This document shows, piece after piece, positions 1 through 4,914 of a stretch of 6,483 nt of DNA. Source of the DNA: Candidatus Roizmanbacteria bacterium (GTDB lineage: Bacteria; Patescibacteriota; Microgenomatia; GCA-001788215; 2-01-FULL-40-14); NCBI GenBank assembly GCA_016203755.1, contig JACQMD010000143.1:1-6483 (forward strand), written 5' to 3'. Position 1 is the stretch's first letter; each line of letters starts with the position of its first letter. The translations under genes and the position numbers were made by a program. The notes under the pieces are model-generated. The model was given only the letters and a program-made list of their open reading frames with translations, was not told the origin of the DNA and made no database searches.

Positions 1-26
1 ATCTAAAGATAATCTATCTTTAAGAT

Positions 27-530
27 ATGTCAAGTGATAACGTGACAGATGCGGATAATCAGCAGGTAACTAAGAAAATTTCTGATGAATATTTTGCAGG
101 TTTTGTTGAAGGTGAAGGATGTTTTTACATAGGTTTTGGCAAGCGAAATGATTTACCATTGAAATGGCAAATTATTACGGAATTTCATGTAAGCCAAAAT
201 CCAGGCGGGAAAAATATTCTTGAATCATTTCGTGATCGGTTAGGCTGTGGATACATAAAACCTAATCATCCAAAGAATCCGAAAGATAAATCTTGGGTTC
301 TGATAGTTAAAAATCGAAGTGATTTGATGAAGAAACTTATTCCTTTCTTTGATAGACATCCGCTCTACTCAACAAAACAGAAGGAATATCTCATCTTTCG
401 TGATACGCTTTTTCAAATTGAACAGGGGAAACATTTGACTAAAAAAGGGTTATATAAAATTGCCCAATTAGTCTATTCACTTCCTCGCATAACAAAAAAG
501 CGCTATTCACTTTCGGAAATTATTTCTTAG
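27..530 (+). CDS. Single-motif LAGLIDADG homing endonuclease in 23S intron 1
   Basis: A 167-aa protein, expected to act as a homodimeric DNA endonuclease that cuts intron-less 23S rRNA genes and so spreads its intron. The LAGLIDADG helix reads FAGFVEGEG (residues 23-31), with E30 in the place of the metal-binding acidic residue. A beta-rich DNA-contact region follows (about 33-95), then GCGYI (73-77) and a Lys-rich stretch STKQKEYLIF (115-124), whose lysine matches the conserved catalytic-pocket lysine of the family. There is one motif only, and the length resembles I-CreI (163 aa), which implies a dimer. The ATG at 27 is the only good start; no Shine-Dalgarno sequence is visible, which is common for intron-borne genes. 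The gene is visibly more A+T-rich than the flanking rRNA. It ends 10 nt before the intron's P7 strand. The family is secure; the target site is inferred from location. Confidence 0.93.
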   Translation: MSSDNVTDADNQQVTKKISDEYFAGFVEGEGCFYIGFGKRNDLPLKWQIITEFHVSQNPGGKNILESFRDRLGCGYIKPNHPKNPKDKSWVLIVKNRSDLMKKLIPFFDRHPLYSTKQKEYLIFRDTLFQIEQGKHLTKKGLYKIAQLVYSLPRITKKRYSLSEIIS

Positions 531-540
531 GAACCTCAGA

Positions 541-621
541 GACTATACGCAAAGGTCGCCTCAGGCGACAAGATATAGTCCGAACTGCATAGCGATATGC
601 AGAGTAGTACAGAAATGTACT
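541..621 (+). other. Intron 1 catalytic P7-P8 core and two GNRA hairpins
   Basis: P7 pairs 541-547 with 574-580 over seven bases and holds the guanosine-binding site in group I introns. Between the two strands lies a six-bp hairpin (555-560/564-569) with a TCA loop, in the P8 position. Downstream are CTGCATA/TATGCAG with a GCGA loop (585-602) and AGTACA/TGTACT with a GAAA loop (606-621), which fit P9-type extensions; GNRA loops commonly dock into core helices. The pairings are read directly from the sequence; the helix names are inferred from order. Confidence 0.75.
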
Positions 622-659
622 GCCATTTTCTGGCAAATGTCAGAATAGTAACATAGTTG

Positions 660-712
660 TCGGTCTCTATCCGGTGCAAACGCTTTGATTCTTGAGGGAA
701 TCTCTTCCTAGT
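660..712 (+). rRNA. rrl: 23S rRNA internal mini-exon (E. coli about 2605-2656)
   Basis: These 53 bases align with E. coli 23S rRNA from U2605 (TCGGTCTCTATC, matching UCGGUCCCUAUC) to U2656 (CTCTTCCTAGT, matching CUGCUCCUAGU). E. coli has 52 bases for the same stretch. Both ends are splice junctions: upstream intron 1 ends in G659, and downstream intron 2 begins at A713 after a U, as group I introns require. The exon spans the end of the peptidyl-transferase region and the 5' strand of the sarcin-ricin stem. The E. coli numbering was counted by hand from the remembered reference and may be off by a base. Confidence 0.9.
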
Positions 713-744
713 AATAATTGCTACCTGTTGAGGAAACTCAACAG
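709..744 (+). other. Intron 2 P1 (splice-site helix) and P2 hairpin
   Basis: P1 joins the last exon bases TAGT to the internal guide GCTA at 720-723, with U712-G720 as the conserved wobble; the extension AA/TT closes a three-base TAA loop. P2 follows at once: CTGTTGAG (725-732) and CTCAACAG (737-744), a perfect eight-bp stem with a GAAA tetraloop. This is direct support for the 5' splice site. Confidence 0.75.
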
Positions 745-837
745 TGAATACTGGCTAAAATCGGTGGAACCTTGTAGAATGAAATAAGCTTCGGTCCTGA
801 GTTATAAGGTAATACCGAGGGAAGATAGCGCCTTTGT

Positions 838-1311
838 ATGAGTGATGAAGAAAAAGCATATATTGCAGGATTTCTAGATGGTGATGGTAGTATCTACTTA
901 AGTTTAAAGCCGAGAAAAACGGTATTATATGGTTTTAGACCAAAGACTGTTATTTGTTTTTATCAAGATTCTGATAACGAAAATGGTCTTCAGTGGATAC
1001 AATATAAACTTGGAACTGGTTACTTTTCTCGTCGAAATGATGGTATGACTGAGCTTCGATATGAAGGATATGCGAAAGTAAAAAGCATATTAACTCAATT
1101 GTTGCCATACCTCATTTTTAAACACGAGAGAGTAAAACTTATGTTGCAAGCAACAGAAATATTGGAACATAATCCATCAACTGAAGAATTCCTTAGAATG
1201 TGTGAAATTTCTGATAAAATTTCGCATAGCAACTATAGAACAACTAAAAAGAAACACAATGCTTTTTCAGTAAGACAAGAACTTATACGAAAAGGATTGC
1301 TATCCCCGTAA
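838..1311 (+). CDS. I-CreI-like LAGLIDADG homing endonuclease in 23S intron 2
   Basis: A 157-aa protein resembling the chloroplast 23S intron enzyme I-CreI along its whole length. The motif IAGFLDGDG (residues 9-17) places D16 at the catalytic aspartate (I-CreI D20). GTGYF (59-63) matches GVGYV of I-CreI, and K95 in YLIFKHERVKLML (91-103) falls at the catalytic lysine (I-CreI K98). The C-terminal FLRMCEISDKIS...RTTKKK...VRQEL region parallels the I-CreI C-terminal helices. It should work as a homodimer that cuts the unoccupied sarcin-ricin site of 23S genes. The ATG lies 126 nt into the intron; no Shine-Dalgarno sequence is seen, so translation may be weak or depend on the unspliced transcript. 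The gene is A+T-rich compared with the host genes and intact, with no frameshift. The family call is firm; the cleavage site is inferred from the insertion point. Confidence 0.95.
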   Translation: MSDEEKAYIAGFLDGDGSIYLSLKPRKTVLYGFRPKTVICFYQDSDNENGLQWIQYKLGTGYFSRRNDGMTELRYEGYAKVKSILTQLLPYLIFKHERVKLMLQATEILEHNPSTEEFLRMCEISDKISHSNYRTTKKKHNAFSVRQELIRKGLLSP

Positions 1312-1377
1312 CGACTGATGTCGCCTAAGGCGACTGAGATATCCAATCATTCCTTTTTGGGAAAATACACGGATATC
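1312..1377 (+). repeat. Hairpin module after the intron 2 endonuclease, resembling the intron 1 P7-P8 region
   Basis: Directly after the stop codon comes CGACTGAT, a hairpin GTCGCC-TAA-GGCGAC (1320-1334), then TGAGATATCC. Intron 1 has the same order after its endonuclease gene: GACT (541), GTCGCC-TCA-GGCGAC (555-569), AAGATAT. In intron 2 the functional-looking AGATATAGTC lies further on (1423-1432), so this copy appears surplus to the core. GATATCC (1338-1344) pairs instead with GGATATC (1371-1377). The repeat is seen in the sequence; calling it a relic or a transferred flank is inference. Confidence 0.5.
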
Positions 1378-1461
1378 AGACGGCCAGCACCTACATGGTG
1401 AGTTTATCGAGCCATACGGTGAAGATATAGTCTAACGCTTGTAGTAATACAAGGATTGTTG
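1378..1461 (+). other. Intron 2 3' core: P7 strands, conserved S segment, P9, omega-G
   Basis: AGAC (1378-1381) can pair with GTCT (1430-1433) to form a short P7. Between them lies a small hairpin CACC/GGTG (1389-1401) with a TACAT loop. GAAGATATAGTCT (1421-1433) matches the S-type consensus also found in intron 1. CTTGTA-GTAA-TACAAG (1438-1453) is a GNRA-capped P9. G1461 is the last intron base. Confidence 0.7.
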
Positions 1462-1697
1462 ACGAGAGGACCGGAAGGGGCGGATCCCTGGTGTACCAGT
1501 TGTCCCGTTATCAACGGAGCATCGCTGGGAAGCTATATCCGTATGAGATAAGCGCTGAAAGCATCTCAAGCGCGAAGCTTATCCCAAGATGAGGAATCTT
1601 AGGTTCGTGGAAGATTACCACGTTGATAGGATACAGGGTGGAAGACGGGTAACCGTTTGAGCCGCTGTATTACTAATATCCAATCTGTTTCAAGCAG
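1462..1697 (+). rRNA. rrl: 23S rRNA 3'-terminal exon
   Basis: This begins with ACGAGAGGACCGG, the 3' half of the sarcin-ricin loop (E. coli from A2657), and continues with recognisable domain VI blocks: CTGGTGTACCAGTTGTC, GAGATAAGCGCTGAAAGCATC, CCCAAGATGAG and CACGTTGATAGG. The end matches TACTAATATCC... (E. coli UACUAAUGAACC...). The 3' terminus is set near 1697 by length alignment and is uncertain by several bases, since the pairing 5' end of the gene is outside the window. At about 236 nt it is slightly shorter than E. coli, because the hairpin before the CACGTTGATAGG block is reduced. It is the last of at least three 23S exons and is cotranscribed with the 5S gene. Confidence 0.93.
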
Positions 1698-1738
1698 CTT
1701 TATCAACATCACCGTTTACTTTTCAGGATATAATAATT

Positions 1739-1882
1739 GCCCTGGTTATTGGAGCGATGTGGAAACACTCCTTCTCGCCTCGATTCGTCGAAGCGGGCCC
1801 ATTCCGAACAGGATCGTGAAACACATCAGCGCTGACGATACTGATTCCGCAAGGAATTGGGACAATAGGTCATAGCCAGGGC
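1739..1882 (+). rRNA. rrf: 5S rRNA with an expansion hairpin in loop C
   Basis: All 5S helices can be drawn. Helix I pairs GCCCTGGTTAT (1739-1749) with ATAGCCAGGGC (1872-1882) over 11 bp. Helix II uses GATGTG and CACATC, and helix III uses CAC-TCCT (1766-1772) and AGGA-TC-GTG. Loop C carries the conserved CCCATTCCGAAC, and helix IV is capped by GCAA (CTGATTCC-GCAA-GGAATTGGG). The length is about 144 nt instead of about 120. The excess is one 24-nt hairpin (1774-1797) after the first base of loop C; without it the loop reads TCCCATTCCGAAC, the same as I recall for Thermus 5S. It lies about 41 nt after the 23S 3' end and is followed by seven Ts. Boundaries are set by helix I. Confidence 0.9.
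1774..1797 (+). other. 24-nt UUCG-capped hairpin inserted in 5S rRNA loop C
   Basis: CTCGCCTCGA, a TTCG loop and TCGAAGCGGG form a ten-position stem with one C-A mismatch and one T-G wobble. It splits U1773 from CCCATTCCGAAC. Excision restores a 13-nt consensus loop C. The boundaries could shift by one base (C1774 equals C1798). Loop C and helix III are the uL5 contact region in known ribosomes, so the insert would project near the central protuberance unless it is removed in processing. Confidence 0.75.
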
Positions 1883-1889
1883 TTTTTTT
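1872..1889 (+). terminator. Probable rRNA operon terminator (5S helix I strand plus T-run)
   Basis: The G+C-rich 3' strand of 5S helix I (CCAGGGC) is followed at once by seven Ts (1883-1889). No separate local hairpin precedes the T-run, so termination would rely on helix I closing across the whole 5S molecule, or would be partial. Read-through may feed the gene that starts at the next base. Confidence 0.45.
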
Positions 1890-3332
1890 ATGCAACAACG
1901 ACAAGGATATTTCAAAAGACGTACATTAATACTTCTTATCACATTTCTTTATACACTGGTTGTGGGAATCGTGGTGCTGAACCGGTTCTGGCAATTTGAG
2001 GTGTTTTATTATGATCAGGGACTCTATGATCGTTCCATCTGGCTCGTTTCCCGATTACAGACGCCCATTATCGAGCATCAGGGATTGGGCCGTGTACATC
2101 AATTCGCAGACCATTTTATTCCGAGTGTCTTTCTCCTCTTTTCCCCGCTCTATTGGGTAACTTCACGGTACGACATTACGCTTATCGCACTTTCAGTATA
2201 TACGGGTTTGAGCGTGCTGATTGGCTTTGAAATTGCCAGAGGGCTTATTAAAAACAGGATTATGATATATGCGCTTCTTGGTGCCTATATGGGGTACGTC
2301 GGGTTACAGAATGCGCTGATTTTTTACATTCATCCCATTACCGCAGTGTTGTTACCACTCCAATTGCTATTTCTCACGCTCTTTCGGCAACAGTGGCGAT
2401 TATTTTTCCCCTTGTTAATTATGGTGTTAGGGTTTCAGGAGACGCTTGCCCCGTTGGGAGTTGCAATCGGATTGTTTATGTTGTTGTATCGACGGGAATG
2501 GTGGAAACAGGCACTTTTTGTCATCATAATTTCACTGGTGTACGGGTATGTTGCGACGAGGATAGTTATGCCTTCTTTTTCTGATAAGCCGTATTTATAT
2601 CAGCCCGAATGGCCGGTGGCACGTGAAGACTATGTCAAACGATTTATTGATGATCCGAGAAAGATTGACGTTATTCAATATTCCCTCGCAACATTCGGAT
2701 GGTTACCGCTCTTTGCTCCCGCCACCTGGCCGTTTCTGTTGCAAGATCTGTTTCTCCGGTTTGTAGTCAGCGGCGGCCCGCCGCGATGGGATCTTGGTCT
2801 TCATTATAATGCTCCGCTTGCGGTACTGCTGTTTGTCAGTGCAGTTCTTGGATATCGTTTTCTGGAAAAACGCCGTTGGGCAGGTACAAAGACCAGCGTG
2901 CTGTGGTCATTGGGGATCGTAGGTATTGTTTTGTATCTTCACCAATTTGTCTTACATGGCCCATTCGCCCTTGCATACAATCCGGAATTTTATCGGCATA
3001 CCGGCCGCCAGGGATTTATGCATGAGTTTCTGCGTGCCGTTCCAAAAGAGGGAGTAGTGATGACACAAAATAATCTTGCGGTATTTTTTACGCACGAAAA
3101 GGATGTTCATATTATTAATCATTATGCTGATATACTTACTATCCAACCGGATTTGGTAGTGATTGATCTTCGTCCCGGTCAAAATCCCAACAACTTCTGG
3201 CCATCTACTGAGGGGAAACTACGCGAGGCAGTATCTTTTCTTCAAACCAATTCGGATTATACTGAAAAGTACAACAAAGAAGATCGATATATTTTTGTGT
3301 ACACATCAAAAATAAACGAATCTACTCCCTAG
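1890..3332 (+). CDS. DUF2079-family polytopic membrane protein
   Basis: A 480-aa integral membrane protein of unknown biochemical function. The N-terminus is short and basic (QRQGYFKRR), followed by TM1 (about 12-31). The signature region FYYDQGLYDRSIW (39-51) and HQFADHFIPSVFLLFSPLYW (70-89) is typical of DUF2079, with an acidic Asp pair after TM1 and a conserved His. About nine or ten further hydrophobic segments follow, near 74-90, 96-116, 125-165, 170-200, 206-226, 262-287, 308-323 and 336-354. A soluble C-terminal domain (about 362-480) contains VPKEGVVMTQNNLAVFF and DLVVIDLRPG, as in family members. The layout resembles GT-C glycosyltransferases, but that role is inference only. The ATG directly abuts the T-run after 5S rRNA; an in-frame TAG at 1866 and TM1 at residue 12 leave no better start. 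The only Shine-Dalgarno-like bases (AGGG, 1878-1881) lie in 5S helix I. No promoter was recognised. Confidence 0.82.
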   Translation: MQQRQGYFKRRTLILLITFLYTLVVGIVVLNRFWQFEVFYYDQGLYDRSIWLVSRLQTPIIEHQGLGRVHQFADHFIPSVFLLFSPLYWVTSRYDITLIALSVYTGLSVLIGFEIARGLIKNRIMIYALLGAYMGYVGLQNALIFYIHPITAVLLPLQLLFLTLFRQQWRLFFPLLIMVLGFQETLAPLGVAIGLFMLLYRREWWKQALFVIIISLVYGYVATRIVMPSFSDKPYLYQPEWPVAREDYVKRFIDDPRKIDVIQYSLATFGWLPLFAPATWPFLLQDLFLRFVVSGGPPRWDLGLHYNAPLAVLLFVSAVLGYRFLEKRRWAGTKTSVLWSLGIVGIVLYLHQFVLHGPFALAYNPEFYRHTGRQGFMHEFLRAVPKEGVVMTQNNLAVFFTHEKDVHIINHYADILTIQPDLVVIDLRPGQNPNNFWPSTEGKLREAVSFLQTNSDYTEKYNKEDRYIFVYTSKINESTP

Positions 3333-3418
3333 AAAATCTTATCGATGCGTCTTTACTCCCTGGTGTTTCACAATAGTTGCAGCGGGGTGGTAGTATTATT
3401 ACGTTTCATAAGGCAAGT

Positions 3419-4777
3419 ATGGTAGAGAATCAACATACATCTTATAAGCTCAAAGAATACGAAGGAGATGTCGATATTTTCGTTCCAGTCGGGCATGAAC
3501 AAAAGTACTTGAATGATCATGGAGTTGAACTGCGCCGGATGGACAATGGAGCGGTTTTAGCTGGGGCAACGAGAATTGTTAGTGACAGAGCGCATGCACA
3601 GATGATAGGGTATTTTCCCACCGGTGCATTTTATGAACCCGTCGGAAAAAGAGGTATCAATCATCTTGTTGAGCATCTTATTTCAAATAATCCAGACAAA
3701 GCTGCCCGAAGATATGAAGCCCGGTACGATGCGCAAACAGGTCATAGCGATTTTACTATAACCCTCAAAGGAGCAGCAAATCCTGCTGTTTCTGATTATG
3801 GCATTTGGCCTATTATTCCGGTTATTTTTGAACAAATAGCGACACCGCTTGTTATTTCACCAAACGCACTTGAGTCAGAAAAAAATGTAATTGCTGGTGA
3901 AATAGTTCAGAGGAATGTCAATCATGACTTTGTAGCAGGAGAGTTTTATAGGAATGTGTTATTTCATGCAGAAAACCCGATCAATTGTGATCCAATTGGC
4001 AAGGAAGATGATTTGTTTACTATAACACCTGAAGAAGTACAACGTCAGCACGCCGTTATTTTTACGCCGCAAGATATGGAAGTTACCGTTTTTTCCGAAG
4101 GTAAAACACTGATAACAAGAAGCTGTATGGATATACTGAATAAAAAATTACATAGCATAAAAAATGCACAAGCGCCTGTGAAAGTGGATGAACAGTTATG
4201 CGAGCGGATTCACCCTGATTTTCAACAGGGTGGTTACTATGAACATGCTACCGGTGTTCCTCAAGGAAAGATGACCGTTCGTTACATATGGCTATTCCCA
4301 TCAACACCATTTACCGCAGCATCGTACGCTACCGGTCGTTTCATGGACATTGCTGCTCACAAAGCATTTGCCTTTTATAGGGAAAATGGACTGGGTTATT
4401 CATGCGATAAAATTGATCAGTGGGTTGGCTCGTCAAAACGACTTCTTGGTTTCAAGATGGTCATGCGTGTACGGGAAAATAAAGAGGAATTTGTGCGAAA
4501 TCTTTATCCACACCTCAATTCTGCTGTATTTGGGAGTTTTGGAAGAGAAGACGCCGAACATGTTACTGAAATGGCAACAAGGAGGTTGTCTGCCTTGCCA
4601 GTTGCCACCGAATCGAGATTTCAAAATATCATGTATGGTTTAAGACGATACGGACGGATGATTGACGCTGATAAACTAAATGAGATAGATAAAATCGTAA
4701 CTGCGCGACATCTTGAACAAGTGCAACATCAACTTATTGCTTCTGAACCGGCGATGATTGTGGTGAGTGACTCGTGA
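3419..4777 (+). CDS. M16-family (pitrilysin/insulinase) zinc metalloprotease
   Basis: A 452-aa peptidase with the inverted zinc motif HLVEH (residues 82-86): H82 and H86 bind zinc and E85 is the catalytic base. The third ligand is probably E161 in AGEIVQRN, 75 residues on; with E154 it reproduces the seven-residue spacing of E162/E169 in pitrilysin. The length fits a two-domain M16B-type subunit (usually about 420-450 aa), which normally works as a homo- or heterodimer; no partner gene lies next to it. There is no signal peptide or membrane segment, so it is likely cytoplasmic. ATG 3419 is chosen because AAGG (3410-3413) lies five bases upstream; an in-frame TTG at 3377 would add 14 residues (QRGGSIITFHKAS after the start) but has no ribosome-binding site. 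The gene ends in tandem TGATGA. The substrate is unknown. Confidence 0.87.
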   Translation: MVENQHTSYKLKEYEGDVDIFVPVGHEQKYLNDHGVELRRMDNGAVLAGATRIVSDRAHAQMIGYFPTGAFYEPVGKRGINHLVEHLISNNPDKAARRYEARYDAQTGHSDFTITLKGAANPAVSDYGIWPIIPVIFEQIATPLVISPNALESEKNVIAGEIVQRNVNHDFVAGEFYRNVLFHAENPINCDPIGKEDDLFTITPEEVQRQHAVIFTPQDMEVTVFSEGKTLITRSCMDILNKKLHSIKNAQAPVKVDEQLCERIHPDFQQGGYYEHATGVPQGKMTVRYIWLFPSTPFTAASYATGRFMDIAAHKAFAFYRENGLGYSCDKIDQWVGSSKRLLGFKMVMRVRENKEEFVRNLYPHLNSAVFGSFGREDAEHVTEMATRRLSALPVATESRFQNIMYGLRRYGRMIDADKLNEIDKIVTARHLEQVQHQLIASEPAMIVVSDS

Positions 4778-4812
4778 TGAGTTACGCCATATCGGTCAAC
4801 TTGCGTAACTCA
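4778..4812 (+). repeat. Ten-bp inverted repeat overlapping the S1 promoter
   Basis: TGAGTTACGC (4778-4787) and GCGTAACTCA (4803-4812) are perfect inverted copies 15 nt apart. The left arm starts at the base after the M16 stop codon; the right arm covers most of the -35 box of the S1 promoter (4801-4806). No T-run follows, so an intrinsic terminator is unlikely. The position suits an operator, or a 3' end hairpin protecting the M16 mRNA; neither can be proven here. Confidence 0.55.
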
Positions 4813-4829
4813 CGCCATCGCAGTATAAT
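4801..4829 (+). promoter_or_regulatory. Sigma-70-type promoter of ribosomal protein S1
   Basis: TTGCGT (4801-4806), a 17-nt spacer and a perfect TATAAT (4824-4829) give a strong housekeeping promoter. Transcription should begin near 4836, leaving a leader of roughly 25-30 nt with a strong Shine-Dalgarno sequence. S1 is thus expressed independently of the M16 gene. Confidence 0.75.
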
Positions 4830-4845
4830 ACACCTATTCTTATAC

Positions 4846-4914
4846 GGAAGGAGTCGTATGACACGTGAGAAAATCAAGAACAACTACACAACAACCAGCT
4901 GGTTCCTCGGCTAA
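4846..4914 (+). promoter_or_regulatory. S1 ribosome-binding site with a competing 18-codon ORF
   Basis: GGAAGGAG (4846-4853) is a near-perfect Shine-Dalgarno sequence. The best-spaced start is ATG 4858, but that frame codes only 18 residues (MTREKIKNNYTTTSWFLG) and stops at TAA 4912-4914. The S1 frame opens at GTG 4865, 11 nt from the Shine-Dalgarno sequence and just after an in-frame TGA (4859-4861) that overlaps the ATG. The short ORF may be a leader peptide, or a one-base sequence error may separate ATG from the S1 frame. Confidence 0.5.

Larger units (their letters stand above)
1..659 (+). mobile_element. Group I intron in 23S rRNA, 3' part (5' end outside window)
   Basis: This is a self-splicing intron cut by the left window edge; it carries the endonuclease gene at 27-530. 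The catalytic core lies after the gene. P7 is GACTATA (541-547) paired with TATAGTC (574-580), and the P8-position hairpin is GTCGCC-TCA-GGCGAC (555-569). The conserved S-type segment AAGATATAGTCC is present at 570-581. Two GNRA-capped peripheral hairpins follow: 585-602 (GCGA loop) and 606-621 (GAAA loop). The 3' splice site is placed after G659 (terminal omega-G), because the next bases read as 23S rRNA from E. coli U2605 onward. A small hairpin (TAAAGATA/TATCTTTA, 4-22) precedes the gene. The 5' splice site, P1 and P3-P6 are not in the window, so the subgroup cannot be assigned. Confidence 0.85.
713..1461 (+). mobile_element. Complete group I intron inserted in the 23S sarcin-ricin loop
   Basis: A 749-nt intron. 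The 5' splice site follows U712; the exon bases TAGT (709-712) pair with GCTA (720-723), giving the diagnostic U-G wobble at the splice site, and A713-A714 can extend the helix with T718-T719. P2 is an eight-bp hairpin with a GAAA loop (725-744). A seven-bp helix (789-795/814-820) fits the P4-P6 region. The endonuclease gene lies at 838-1311. The 3' core has AGAC (1378-1381) paired with GTCT (1430-1433) and the conserved AAGATATAGTC (1422-1432), then a P9 hairpin with a GTAA loop (1438-1453) and terminal G1461. Joining the exons gives CCTAGT+ACGAGAGGACC, the universally conserved sarcin-ricin sequence, which fixes both boundaries. The short P7 and the exact P3-P6 fold need a covariance model. 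Confidence 0.9.

Noticed and set aside
624..645. Possible switch hairpins (CATTT/AAATG versus TTCTG/CAGAA) near the intron 1 3' end
   Set aside because: The two five-bp stems exclude each other, but both are weak and this is a variable peripheral part of the intron; no evidence of regulation.
1729..1734. TATAAT just before the 5S gene, suggesting a separate 5S promoter
   Set aside because: The position would start transcription near the 5S 5' end, but no -35-like hexamer lies 15-19 nt upstream and the 5S is in an rRNA operon; an A+T-rich processing spacer explains it.
1657..1875. 72-aa ORF across the 23S end and 5S gene
   Set aside because: It lies wholly on rRNA sequence and its spacer; the conserved rRNA structure explains the bases.
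2393..2584. 63-aa + strand ORF inside the DUF2079 gene
   Set aside because: Overlaps the membrane protein in another frame and has no family resemblance.
2952..3182. Minus-strand 76-aa ORF inside the DUF2079 gene
   Set aside because: Antisense shadow of a well-supported coding frame; no recognisable domain or ribosome-binding site.
4350..4643. 97-aa + strand ORF and a 63-aa minus-strand ORF inside the M16 gene
   Set aside because: Both are shadows of the protease frame, which has conserved catalytic residues.
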